From contig SZOX01000002.1 in assembly GCA_030263385.1 (NCBI GenBank), positions 62,001 to 126,000 on the forward strand: 64,000 bases of DNA, written 5' to 3'. The position numbers and the translations under genes were made by a program. A model generated the notes under the pieces. That model did no database searches, was not told the DNA's origin, and saw only the letters and a list, made by a program, of their open reading frames with translations. This document shows positions 8,805 through 17,638 of the stretch, piece by piece. The number at the start of each line of letters is the position of its first letter. The stretch's first letter is position 1. This stretch comes from Zeimonas sp003577305 (GTDB taxonomy: Bacteria; Pseudomonadota; Gammaproteobacteria; Burkholderiales; Burkholderiaceae_E).

Positions 8805-9104
8805 CCGAGTCGGCGACGCGGGCCGGTGCGCTTCGCGAATGGGCCGAGGGGTGGGCCCGCGGCCCCGTCGGCGTGCCACGTAGCCGGCCTTCGGCTCCCC
8901 TGCGCTGCTCGCCGCCGCGGGCGGCTGCGCAACTCGCCCTCGCCGCGGCGGCCCTGCGGGCCTTGCGGCTCGGAGCTCGAACAGTGCTCGCCGACCCCTC
9001 CCGCGGCGGCTGCGCTGCTCGGCGGCTTCGAGGCACGCCGGCGGGGCCGCGGGCCCACCCCTCGGCCCATTCGCGAAGCGCACCGGCCCGCGTCGCCGAC
9101 TCGG
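8805..9104. repeat. Large inverted repeat between livG and the binding-protein gene
   Basis: Arms 8805-8877 and 9032-9104 (73 bases each) are reverse complements with one mismatch, separated by 154 bases. The spacer carries smaller repeated GC-rich segments, for example two direct copies of a GCTGCGCTGCTCG-like motif near 8900 and 9010. Because of the symmetry both strands encode nearly the same arginine- and alanine-rich peptide, which explains long open frames here that are not genes. It could be a decayed mobile palindromic element, a strong RNA structure reducing readthrough into livG, or a genome-wide repeat; its copy number is unknown from this window. Confidence 0.85.
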
Positions 9105-9254
9105 TGTCCTGCACCGTCGCGGCGTGCGATGGAGAACCCATCGTCGCAACGGCTCCCGTCAGCCGGGTTGGATGCGATGTCGGCGGCATGCGCGCGCTCT
9201 TCATGCTCGTATGCCGTCCGGTTCGTCCCATCGCTCTTCAGCCCCACTCACCGC

Positions 9255-9301
9255 ACGCCGATGCACGGCGCCGCTGGGCGAGCGGCGCCGTGCATCGGCG
9301 T
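9255..9301 (-). terminator. 21-bp hairpin just after the binding-protein gene
   Basis: A perfect 21-bp stem (9255-9275 with 9281-9301) and a 5-base loop starts seven bases past the stop of the binding-protein gene. No T-run follows on the minus strand, so it is not a textbook intrinsic terminator. A partial terminator or 3'-end stabiliser that gives more binding protein than permease is a common arrangement in ABC operons. Confidence 0.6.
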
Positions 9302-9307
9302 CGCGCT

Positions 9308-10507
9308 TCACCGCTTGTTGCGGATCGGGATCTGCATCTCCTCCGGCTTGATCTCGTCCACCAGCTCGGGCACGCCCCACGGGAAAGCCGGGTCGTTCTT
9401 GATGCGGAAGTGGTACATCGACTGCATCGCCTGATGGTCTTCCTTGCGGAAGGTCATCTTGCCCTTCGGCGTATCGAAGCTCATGCCTTCCATCGTCCTG
9501 ATCAGCGTCTCGGTCTTCGTGTCGCCGCCGGTCTTCTTCAGCGCCTCGACCACCGCCATCGCCGCGGCCATGCCGCCCGCGGTGAAGAAATCGGGCGGCG
9601 ACTTGAAGCGCTTGTAGTGCTCGGTGATCAGCCAGTTGTTGGCGGCGTTCTTCGGGATGTCGAAGTAGTAGTAGGTGGCGCCTTCCATGCCGGGGAAGGC
9701 CTTGTACGCGGCCATCGCCGGCAGGATGTTGCCGCCGGTGGCGATTTCGATGCCGTAGCGCTTCGGATCGAGATCGGCGATCTTGAACGGGTTGCCAGCA
9801 CCGGCCCAGATGATGAAGATCACCTTGCGACCCGGCTTGTCTTTCAGCGCGTCGAACAGCCGCTGCGCCCCCGCGGTGAAGTCGGTGGTGTTGGTGGGCA
9901 GGTATTCCTCGTGGACGATCTTCGCCTTCTTCAGCGCGTCCCTGAAGGCCTTCACGCCGTCACGGCCGAATGCGTAGTCCTGCGCCAGCGTCGCGACCGA
10001 GACGCCTTCCTTGTCGAGCGCCACCGCGTTCGAGATCGCGTCCTGCGACGAATTGCGGCCGGTGCGGAAGACGTAGCGGTTCCACTTGTCGCCGGTGATC
10101 GAGTCGGCGACCGCCGGCTCGACCAGCAGGATCTTCTTGTATTCCTCGGCCACCGGCAGCAACGCCAGCGCCACCCCCGACGAGGTCGGCCCGATCGCGA
10201 GGTCGACCTTGTCGTCGGCATAGGCTGCCTGCAGCAGCGCCTTGCCCACGTCGGGCTTGCCCTGGTCGTCCTTCTCGATCAGCACGATCTTGCGGCCGTT
10301 CACCGTCATCGTGCCCCCCGTCGCGTAGTCGAAGCCCAGCATCAGCCCGGTCTGCGTCTGCGCGCCGTAGGCCTGAAGCGCGCCGGTCTTCGAGTAGACG
10401 TGGGCGATCCTGATGTCCTTCGCGACGGCGGCGCCGGCCAGCACTGCGCCGGCGACCAGCGGCAGCGCGAAGCGGCTGGCGCGCTTCAGGAGCGGGGAAA
10501 ATTGCAT
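9308..10507 (-). CDS. ABC transporter substrate-binding protein (LivK-like)
   Basis: A 399-residue periplasmic binding protein with a signal peptide (KRASRFALPLVAGAVLAGAAVA) and a type I two-lobe fold typical of the leucine/amide binding family, starting DIRIAHVYSKTGALQAYG. GAGGAG seven bases upstream supports ATG 10507 over upstream alternatives. It delivers ligand to LivHMFG encoded downstream. The ligand may be a branched-chain amino acid, amide, urea-like compound or aromatic acid; the family does not settle it. Confidence 0.88.
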   Translation of the reverse strand: MQFSPLLKRASRFALPLVAGAVLAGAAVAKDIRIAHVYSKTGALQAYGAQTQTGLMLGFDYATGGTMTVNGRKIVLIEKDDQGKPDVGKALLQAAYADDKVDLAIGPTSSGVALALLPVAEEYKKILLVEPAVADSITGDKWNRYVFRTGRNSSQDAISNAVALDKEGVSVATLAQDYAFGRDGVKAFRDALKKAKIVHEEYLPTNTTDFTAGAQRLFDALKDKPGRKVIFIIWAGAGNPFKIADLDPKRYGIEIATGGNILPAMAAYKAFPGMEGATYYYFDIPKNAANNWLITEHYKRFKSPPDFFTAGGMAAAMAVVEALKKTGGDTKTETLIRTMEGMSFDTPKGKMTFRKEDHQAMQSMYHFRIKNDPAFPWGVPELVDEIKPEEMQIPIRNKR

Positions 10508-11041
10508 CGAGTCTCTCCTCGTGGGGGGTCTGGGAGCCCGCCTGCGGGCGAAGACTGCACCCCAGGCGAGCCGCTGGCGTACCAGCCGCACCAGCTGCGG
10601 CAACTGCCTGGTGCGGAAGGATTCGCAAGAAGGCAGACAATGCCGTACCAGTCACATTGCCTGCAATCCGGACAATCATCATAAGGCCGCCGCCGGAATT
10701 CCGTCATCGGCATTCGCTGCACCAGCCGGAAACGACCCGGTCGCCGGTGCATCGCGCGTCCGTGAAAACGCCGCGTTTGCGTGCCACGGAGCGAACGGAC
10801 TCATCCGGAACCGTCGCTGAGCGAACACCTACCGGCACGCGGTGATCGCGGGACCCTCGGCTGGGCGATGCGCATCACCGGCGCTCGCTGGACCCCGGCA
10901 CCGGTCGCCGGCTACACTGCGTGGCCGGCGACTGCAGTATCCGTTTCGAAGGCGTGCGGTTCCTGTGTTCACGCACGCCGGCAGATTGCTGCAGTTGCAG
11001 GAGCGGCGCGCCACCAGCGCTGGCCCGGGCTTCACGCACCG
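10508..11041. other. Intergenic region between divergent genes
   Basis: 534 bases between the starts of the binding-protein gene and the TPR gene. It should hold both promoters. I see no convincing coding frame, RNA gene, long repeat or operator. Open frames here are arginine-rich and lack ribosome binding sites. Confidence 0.5.
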
Positions 11042-11734
11042 ATGGCGACAATGCCCAGTCAATCGCAGCCTTCAGGCGCACCGAATGAGGCGCGCAGCCC
11101 CGCCTCACGACTCCTCGTCGCACTGATCCTCGTGGCTCCGGCGCTGGTGATCGCGGCGTACTGGGCTCTGGCGATTGCGCCTTCGAAGCATTCGCTTGCG
11201 CCTGCGCCGCCACAGCACGCCACACCCGCGATTCAGCCTGGCCCGCGCAGCGCACAGTCTCCCGCCAGCCCGGACGGCACGCCGGCGGCAGGTGTACCCG
11301 GGGACGCCGAAGCGATGGCCATGCGCCTGGCCGCGCGCCTCGAACGCGAGCCGCAGGATGCGAACGGCTGGCGTACGCTGGCGCGCACCTGGTACGTGAT
11401 GGCACGCTTTCCCGAGGCGGTCGCGGCCTACGAAAAGCTTGCCGCGCTCGGACCGCTCGACGCCGACGTGCTCGCCGACTATGCCGACGCAACCGCAATG
11501 GCACAGGGCAGCGAGCTGACGGGCGCGCCGATGGAACTGGTGCATCGCGCCCTCGCGCTGAATCCGGCGCAGTGGAAGGCGCTGTCGATCGCGGCCACCG
11601 ACGCGTTCCGGCGCAACGACACGCCCGCCGCGATCGCGTACTGGGAGCGTGCACTCGCCGCGGTGCCGGCGGATTCGCCGATGGCGGGGTCGATCCGCGC
11701 GAGCCTCGCCGAGGCGCGCCGTTCCTCGCCCTGA
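11042..11734 (+). CDS. TPR-repeat membrane protein resembling the CcmI/NrfG C-terminal domain
   Basis: About 230 residues: one transmembrane helix (roughly residues 22-42), a proline-rich spacer, then tetratricopeptide helices (DANGWRTLARTWYVMARFPEAVAAYEKLAAL, best read as TPR pairs between residues 95 and 220). The layout matches the C-terminal half of the cytochrome c maturation protein CcmI/CycH, which binds apocytochrome, but no other ccm genes are nearby. The start is uncertain: ATG 11042 and 11051 both lack a clear ribosome binding site, and the frame is open further upstream. Confidence 0.65.
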   Translation: MATMPSQSQPSGAPNEARSPASRLLVALILVAPALVIAAYWALAIAPSKHSLAPAPPQHATPAIQPGPRSAQSPASPDGTPAAGVPGDAEAMAMRLAARLEREPQDANGWRTLARTWYVMARFPEAVAAYEKLAALGPLDADVLADYADATAMAQGSELTGAPMELVHRALALNPAQWKALSIAATDAFRRNDTPAAIAYWERALAAVPADSPMAGSIRASLAEARRSSP

Positions 11735-11810
11735 GCAGGCAGCAAACCCGGACCAGCCGGTAGTCTGGCCGGATGCGCCAGGACTGGCAGCAGCGGGGAC
11801 CCCTGCGGCA

Positions 11811-12845
11811 ATGATCGAGATCGACGGCTCCACCGGCGAAGGCGGCGGACAACTGGTGCGTACCGCGGTCGCACTGGCCGCGATCACCGGCAGGGCGCTG
11901 CACCTCACGAAGATCCGTGCGCGCAGGGCGCGCCCGGGCCTGGCCGCACAGCATCTGGCGGCGGTGAAGGCGGTCGCCGAGTTGTGCGGGGCTCGGGTCG
12001 ACGGACTGGAGCTGGCCTCGCAGGAGCTCCGCTTCGACCCCGGCGCGCTGCGCGTGGGCACGCATCTCTTCGAAGTCGGCACCGCGGGCAGCGTCACGCT
12101 GGTGCTGCAGGCGCTGATTCCGGTGATGCTCGCGGCGCGGACGCGGGCGACGGTGCGCGTGATCGGCGGCACCGACGTGCGCGCCGCGCCGCCTTTCGAC
12201 TACCTGCGCGAGCTGCTGCTGCCGCTGTTGCGCCGCGTCGGCGTGAGTGCGCGCGCCGAGGTCGTGCGCCGCGGCTACTACCCGCGCGGCGGCGGCGAGA
12301 TCGAGTGCGTGGTCGAGCCCTCGGTGCTGCGGCCGGTCGACCTGAGCGAACCCGGCGGGCTCGCATCGATCGACATGTACTCGCACGTCGCCAACCTGCC
12401 TGCGCACATCGCGCAGCGAATGGCGTCTTCGGCGCGCGACGCACTGGCCCACCTGCCCGAACCGGCGCTGCACATGACGGTGCTCGACCCGGACCAGGCG
12501 ATCGGCCCGGGCGGCGCGATCGTGCTGCGCGCGCGCACCGCCCACAGCCTGCTCGGCGCCGGTCGCGTGGCGCAGCGCGGTGTGCCTGCCGAGCAGCTCG
12601 GCGCCGAAGCGGCCGCCGAACTGCGCAGCGATCTCGGGTCGGGTGCGGCGCTCGACATCCACGCCGCCGACCAGCTGCTGGTCTACCTCGCGCTCGCCGG
12701 GCCCGGGTCGCGCTTCACGACGCGCGCTCTGACGAGTCATGCGCGAACCGCGATGTGGCTGATCGAGCGCTTCGTGCCGGTGCGCTTCGAGGTCGACGAG
12801 CAGCCGATGCGAACGGCGGTGCGGGTTGCGGCCGCGCCGGGCTAG
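11811..12845 (+). CDS. rtcA: RNA 3'-terminal phosphate cyclase RtcA
   Basis: A 344-residue cyclase that converts RNA 3'-phosphate ends to 2',3'-cyclic phosphate through an enzyme-AMP intermediate. It opens with IDGSTGEGGGQLVRTA, the family hallmark, has RARPGLAAQHL, GTDVRAAPPFDYL and RGYYPRGGGE, and ends with SHARTAMWL, containing the histidine that becomes adenylylated. Length is normal. The gene follows the TPR gene by 76 bases. The RtcB ligase and RtcR activator that often accompany it are not present in the window. Confidence 0.93.
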   Translation: MIEIDGSTGEGGGQLVRTAVALAAITGRALHLTKIRARRARPGLAAQHLAAVKAVAELCGARVDGLELASQELRFDPGALRVGTHLFEVGTAGSVTLVLQALIPVMLAARTRATVRVIGGTDVRAAPPFDYLRELLLPLLRRVGVSARAEVVRRGYYPRGGGEIECVVEPSVLRPVDLSEPGGLASIDMYSHVANLPAHIAQRMASSARDALAHLPEPALHMTVLDPDQAIGPGGAIVLRARTAHSLLGAGRVAQRGVPAEQLGAEAAAELRSDLGSGAALDIHAADQLLVYLALAGPGSRFTTRALTSHARTAMWLIERFVPVRFEVDEQPMRTAVRVAAAPG

Positions 12846-12907
12846 TACGGGCAAGCACCCTGTTTCGCGCACCAGTGCACCAGGCGGGCGCCCGATGCCG
12901 CTGTGGT

Positions 12908-14185
12908 TCAGGGGCGCGTGCAGAAGTCCGAACACTCCCACAATCGCCCGGCTTCGAGCATCAGTCGCCAGCGCGCCAGCCAGGCGTCGACCGCAGCACC
13001 GGCGGCGCCGAGCTGCTGTTCGCTGGCGAGCCGCCTGGCCGCCAGCACGTCGGCGAGCGAGCCTTCGCCCAGCTGGTAGCCACGGGCGAGTCCCCGCGCG
13101 GCCTGATCGAGCTTGTCCTGCGCAAGCCGGGCGCGCTGCCATCCGCCCCACGCGAGCTGCGCTTCACGCAGCCGCAGTCCGGCGTCGGTTGCTGCGCGGC
13201 GCTGCGCCTCGTCGCGCAGCAACGCGGCGGCCGCCGCGCGCGAGCCGGCCGCGCGCGCGGCGGCCGCGCGGTATTCACCGCCGAACGGAATGCTGAACAC
13301 CACCCCCACGAAATGCTCGTTGGCGTTGCGTGCCTGACCCACGCGCAGACCGACCGTGGGATCGGGCCGCCGCTCGAGCTGCTCGACGCGCAGCTGCTCC
13401 TCGGCCACCCGCAGCTCGCGGCGCGCCGATTCGAGTTCCGGCGCGTGCGCAAGCTGCGCATCGATCCATTCGGCGTCCTCGGCGGGCGAGGCCGGCGGAT
13501 CGGGCAGCTGCACCGGCTGCGGAAAAGTCAGTGCCGGAAACTGTCGCTCGAGCGCCTCGCGCGCCGCCTGGGCGCGGCCTTCGGCCACGACGGCCTGGGC
13601 CTGCGCCTGCGCCACCGCAGCCTCCACCTGCACCTGCTCGATACGCGCGGCGTCGCCCAGGCGCTGGCGCTTCGCCACCGCGTCGGCCTGTGCCTGCAGC
13701 AGTGCGACCTGTTCGACCCAGACCCGTGCGGCTTCGCGTTCGCGCAGCCACGACCCATAGCGATCGAGCAGAGCGCGCGCCTGTTCGCGCCAGGCGAGGC
13801 TGCGCATCGCACGCGCCAGTTCGACGCGCGAGCCTCCCAGCCGATCGGCCGCGTCGCGCTTGCCGGGCCGGCGCAGCGTGCGCTCCAGTCCCGCCTCCCA
13901 CTCGATGGTGTTGTCGGGCGACGCGTCGCGGATCTGCCGCTGCGCGACGCCCACGCTGCCGACCCACTCATGCGGCCCGGTCAGTGCCTGCCGGTGCGTT
14001 TCCTGTTCGGTGCCGATCGACTGGCTTGCGGCACGCCACGCGGGTGACTGCGACAGCACCGCCGCCACTTCGCGATCGGGAGGCAGCAGCGGTTCGTCGG
14101 TCGCGGCTGCGCTTGCCCGGGCATGAGCCGCAATTGCGGTCGCAAGCGCCAGCACGAGCGCGCGACGCGCCGCCGCGCGTCTCAT
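12908..14185 (-). CDS. Outer-membrane efflux channel of the metal RND system (CzcC-like)
   Basis: A 425-residue TolC-superfamily protein with an N-terminal signal sequence and two long alpha-helical, alanine/arginine/glutamine-rich halves that would form the periplasmic barrel. The beta-strand segment FVGVVFSIPFGGEYRAAA is typical of CzcC/CusC-type channels. It has no lipobox cysteine, unlike CusC. Its ATG overlaps the DUF3240 stop (ATGA). It is the last gene of the RND operon and provides the outer-membrane exit. Confidence 0.87.
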   Translation of the reverse strand: MRRAAARRALVLALATAIAAHARASAAATDEPLLPPDREVAAVLSQSPAWRAASQSIGTEQETHRQALTGPHEWVGSVGVAQRQIRDASPDNTIEWEAGLERTLRRPGKRDAADRLGGSRVELARAMRSLAWREQARALLDRYGSWLREREAARVWVEQVALLQAQADAVAKRQRLGDAARIEQVQVEAAVAQAQAQAVVAEGRAQAAREALERQFPALTFPQPVQLPDPPASPAEDAEWIDAQLAHAPELESARRELRVAEEQLRVEQLERRPDPTVGLRVGQARNANEHFVGVVFSIPFGGEYRAAAARAAGSRAAAAALLRDEAQRRAATDAGLRLREAQLAWGGWQRARLAQDKLDQAARGLARGYQLGEGSLADVLAARRLASEQQLGAAGAAVDAWLARWRLMLEAGRLWECSDFCTRP

Positions 14186-14535
14186 GCCAACTCCTGCGCG
14201 AGTTCGTGGCGCGACAAGTGCCCGAAAGTGCCGAACGCTTCCACCGGCAACATCCAGTAGCCGCCTTCGACGTTCTCGAGAAGCACGCGCAGCGAGCTCA
14301 CCAGCGACAGGCACAGCTCGCGCTCCAGGACCAGTTTCACTTCCACGCGCTCGGCGAAGCCCCGCACGCGCTCGTCGTCGGCCTGCAGCTGGACCAGCGG
14401 CCCGCGCGCCGCCACCCGATGAACGCTGAACTCGATGCGCCGGTCGGGGTGCTCGAGCAGCCAGTCGACGACCCGGTCTTCGGCGCTCGCCGGGATCAGC
14501 AATACCAGGCACACGAGGGGTGAAAGGGCTGTCAT
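14182..14535 (-). CDS. DUF3240 family protein
   Basis: A 117-residue protein. The N-terminal hydrophobic stretch reads as a beta strand followed by EDRVVDWLLEH, matching the PII/CutA-like DUF3240 fold and not a secretion signal. DUF3240 genes occur almost always inside heavy-metal RND operons; a metal-binding or regulatory role is suggested in the literature for PII-like relatives but is not shown here. It overlaps both neighbours by four bases. Confidence 0.75.
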   Translation of the reverse strand: MTALSPLVCLVLLIPASAEDRVVDWLLEHPDRRIEFSVHRVAARGPLVQLQADDERVRGFAERVEVKLVLERELCLSLVSSLRVLLENVEGGYWMLPVEAFGTFGHLSRHELAQELA

Positions 14536-17500
14536 GTCGATACCTCCGCATCACGAGTGGGCGGCGGCGGCGCACCGAAGCGCCGGAACATCGCCGGCAA
14601 CAGCAACAGGGTCAGCGCGGTCGATGACACCAGCCCGCCGATCACCACGATCGCGAGCGGGCGCTGGATCTCGGAGCCCGGGCCGGTGGCGAACAGCAGC
14701 GGCACCAGTCCGCCGGCGGTGATCGCCGCGGTCATCATCACCGGACGCAGTCGCCGCTTCGCGCCGTCGACCGCGGCTTGCGCAATCGGCATGCCCTGCG
14801 CGAGCAACTGGTTGAAATGGCTCACCAGCACCACGCCGTTGAGCACGGCGATGCCCAGCAGCGCGATGAAACCCACCGAGGCCGGCACCGACACGTATTC
14901 GCCGGCGATCGCGAGGCCGAACACGCCGCCGACCAGCGCCAGCGGGATGTTCGAGAGCACCAGCAGCGTCTGGCGCAGCGACCCGAAAGTGGAGAACAGC
15001 AGGAACGCGATCAACGCCAGCGCCACCGGAATCACGATCGACAGTCGCCGCGCCGCGCGCTGCTGGTTCTCGAACTGGCCGCCCCAGGCGATCGCATAGC
15101 CCCCGGGCAAATCGACCGCGCGCTCCACCGCCGCACGCGCCTCATCGACGAAGCCGACCAGGTCGCGGCCGCGCACGTTGGTCTGTACCACAGCGAAGCG
15201 TTGCGCCTGCTCGCGGTCGATGCGCACCGGACCGTCGGTGCGCCGCAGGCTCGCCACCGAGGCAAGCGGGATCGAGACTCCCGCGTCGGTCGTGAGCCGC
15301 AGCGCCTCGAAACCGGCCGGCGACGCGCGCAGCGATTCGCTGCCGCGGATCACGATCGGCGTGCGTCGGCCTGCTTCGTGCACCACGCCGATCGGCTGGC
15401 CCTCGACCCAGCGCCGCAGGTCGGCCTGGATGCGCTCGGCATTCAGCCCGACGCGGCCGGCGGCGAGGCGATCGATGCCCACCTGCAGGTATTGCACGCC
15501 CTCGTTGCGCACCGTCAGCGTGTCGGTGGCCCCCGGCAGCGCGGCGAGCACGCCCTCGATCCGGGTTGCGAGGCGATTCAGGGTGGCGAGCTCCGGGCCG
15601 TAGATCTTGACCGCGACGTCGCCGCGCACCCCGGTGAGCATCTCCGAGACGCGCATGTCGATCGGCTGCGTGAAGCTGACCACCAGGCCAGGAAAGTCTT
15701 CCGTCACCGCGCGCAACTCGCCGGTGAGCCATTCCTTGTCCGGACGGCGCCACTCGTCGCGCGGGGCCAGCACCAGGAAGGCGTCGCTCTCGTTCAACCC
15801 CATCGGATCGAGCCCGAGTTCGTCCGAGCCGCTGCGCGCCACGATGCTCTTCACCTCGGGTACGCGCTCGAGGATTTCACGCTGCAGCCGCAGGTCGAGC
15901 GCCACCGTGGTGCCCAGGCCGATCGAGGGGAGCTTCTCGATCTGCATGATGATGTCGCCTTCGTCGAGCTCCGGCATGAACGACTTGCCAAGGTGCACGA
16001 ACATCGCGCCGGCGGCTGCGAACGAAACCAGTGCGATGCCCACGACCCAGCGCTCGTGCGCCATCGCCAGCGCAAGCACGCGATCGTAGGCACGCGCCAG
16101 GTGTCGCACCAGCCAGGGCTCGTGCGCCGGTGCGCTGCGCAGCAGCCACGAGGCGAGCACCGGCACCACGGTGAGCGACAACAGCAGCGACACCGCCAGC
16201 GCGAACACGATGGTGAGCGCCACCGGCGCGAACATCTTGCCCTCGAGCCCTTGCAGGCTGAGCAGCGGCAGGAACACGATGATGATGATCGCGATGCCCG
16301 AGGCCACCGGGGCGGCAACCTCGCGGGCCGCTCGATACACCAGGTGCAGCAACGGCAGACGGCGCGCCCGGTCGCCGCTGGCCAGCGCGGTCTCGACGTT
16401 CTCGATGACCACGACGGCCCCATCGATCAGCATGCCGATCGCGATCGCCAGGCCGCCCAGGCTCATCAGGTTGGCCGATAACCCGAATTGGCGCATCAGC
16501 AGGAAGGTGCCGAGCGCCGACAGCGGCAGCATCAGCGCGACCACGATCGCCGCGCGCAGGTTGCCCAGGAAGGCGAGCAGCAGCGCGATCACCAGCACCA
16601 CCGCCTCGAGCAGCGCCTTGCCCACCGTGTTCACCGCGCGATCGACCAGCCCGCTGCGGTCGTAGAACGGCACCACGGTCATGCCGGCCGGCAGCGAGGG
16701 CGCCATCGCGGCCAGCCGCGCCTTGACAGCGGCGACCACCTGGCGCGCATTGGCCCCGCGCAGCCCGAGAACCAGTCCCTCGACCGCCTCGCCCTGGCCG
16801 TCGCGGGTGACCGCCCCGTAGCGGGTGAGCGCACCGATGCGGACCTGCGCAACGTCACCGACGCGCACCACGCGGCCATCGGCGGCATGGACCACCGTCT
16901 CGCGCAGGTCGTCGAGATCGTGCACCGCGCCTTCCGCGCGCACGATCAATGCCTCCTCGCCGTTGTCCAGCCGCCCGGCGCCGTCGTTGCGATTGCCGGC
17001 CGCGATCGCGTCTTCGAGCTGTGCGAGCGTGATTCCCCGGGCCAGGAGCGCCACCGGGTCGGGCACCACCTCGAAGGTGCGAACCATGCCGCCCAGGCTG
17101 TTCACGTCGGCCACGCCAGGCAGCGTGCGCAGAGCCGGACGCACCACCCAGTCGAGCACGCGCCGCTTCTCGTCGAGCGATTGCGGCCCCTCCAGCGTGA
17201 ACATGTACATCTCGCCCAGCGGCGTGGTGATCGGCGCCAGCCCGCCGCTGGCGTTCGGCGGCAGATCGTTCATCACGCCGGCCAGCCGCTCGCCCACCTG
17301 CTGGCGCGCCCAGTAGACGTCGGTACCGTCCTCGAAATCGATCGTGATGTCGACCAGCGCGTACTTGGAGACCGAGCGCAGCATCACCTGGCGCGGAATC
17401 CCGAGCAGTTCCTGCTCGATCGGCATCGTGATCCGCGTCTCGACTTCTTCCGGCGTCATGCCGGGTGCCTTCAGGATCAACTTCACCTGCGTGGTCGAGA

Positions 17501-17624
17501 CATCCGGGAAGGCGTCGATCGGCAGGCCGCGGTACGCGACCACGCCGGCCGCGATCAGCGCGACTGCCAGCACCAGCACCAGCAGCCGCTGGCGCAGTGC
17601 GAACGAAATCAGTCGGGACAGCAT
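14532..17624 (-). CDS. Heavy-metal RND efflux pump (CzcA/CusA family)
   Basis: A 1030-residue inner-membrane proton antiporter with the RND layout of twelve helices and two large periplasmic loops. Heavy-metal branch signatures are PIDAFPDVSTTQVK, MPIEQELLGIP, GLAPITTPLGE and, in helix 4, GMLIDGAVVVIENVE with the acidic residues of the proton relay. It exports divalent or monovalent metal ions across the envelope with the MFP and channel encoded beside it. Sequence inspection does not decide between Co/Zn/Cd and Cu/Ag. The start at 17624 follows the MFP stop by 14 bases. Confidence 0.93.
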   Translation of the reverse strand: MLSRLISFALRQRLLVLVLAVALIAAGVVAYRGLPIDAFPDVSTTQVKLILKAPGMTPEEVETRITMPIEQELLGIPRQVMLRSVSKYALVDITIDFEDGTDVYWARQQVGERLAGVMNDLPPNASGGLAPITTPLGEMYMFTLEGPQSLDEKRRVLDWVVRPALRTLPGVADVNSLGGMVRTFEVVPDPVALLARGITLAQLEDAIAAGNRNDGAGRLDNGEEALIVRAEGAVHDLDDLRETVVHAADGRVVRVGDVAQVRIGALTRYGAVTRDGQGEAVEGLVLGLRGANARQVVAAVKARLAAMAPSLPAGMTVVPFYDRSGLVDRAVNTVGKALLEAVVLVIALLLAFLGNLRAAIVVALMLPLSALGTFLLMRQFGLSANLMSLGGLAIAIGMLIDGAVVVIENVETALASGDRARRLPLLHLVYRAAREVAAPVASGIAIIIIVFLPLLSLQGLEGKMFAPVALTIVFALAVSLLLSLTVVPVLASWLLRSAPAHEPWLVRHLARAYDRVLALAMAHERWVVGIALVSFAAAGAMFVHLGKSFMPELDEGDIIMQIEKLPSIGLGTTVALDLRLQREILERVPEVKSIVARSGSDELGLDPMGLNESDAFLVLAPRDEWRRPDKEWLTGELRAVTEDFPGLVVSFTQPIDMRVSEMLTGVRGDVAVKIYGPELATLNRLATRIEGVLAALPGATDTLTVRNEGVQYLQVGIDRLAAGRVGLNAERIQADLRRWVEGQPIGVVHEAGRRTPIVIRGSESLRASPAGFEALRLTTDAGVSIPLASVASLRRTDGPVRIDREQAQRFAVVQTNVRGRDLVGFVDEARAAVERAVDLPGGYAIAWGGQFENQQRAARRLSIVIPVALALIAFLLFSTFGSLRQTLLVLSNIPLALVGGVFGLAIAGEYVSVPASVGFIALLGIAVLNGVVLVSHFNQLLAQGMPIAQAAVDGAKRRLRPVMMTAAITAGGLVPLLFATGPGSEIQRPLAIVVIGGLVSSTALTLLLLPAMFRRFGAPPPPTRDAEVST

Positions 17625-17638
17625 CGCCGCGCCCCGGC

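Noticed and set aside
8777..9247. Upstream extension of livG
   Set aside because: It reads through the inverted repeat and gives the same peptide as the opposite strand; livG family similarity begins at 8776.
10600..10680. Sigma-54-like promoter on the minus strand before the binding-protein gene (CTGGTACGGCATTGT)
   Set aside because: The distance between the GG and the downstream G is one base short of the required spacing.
8111..10684. Open frame of 857 codons on the plus strand across livG, the palindrome and the binding-protein gene
   Set aside because: It is antisense to clear genes, arginine- and histidine-rich, and has no family similarity; typical high-GC shadow.
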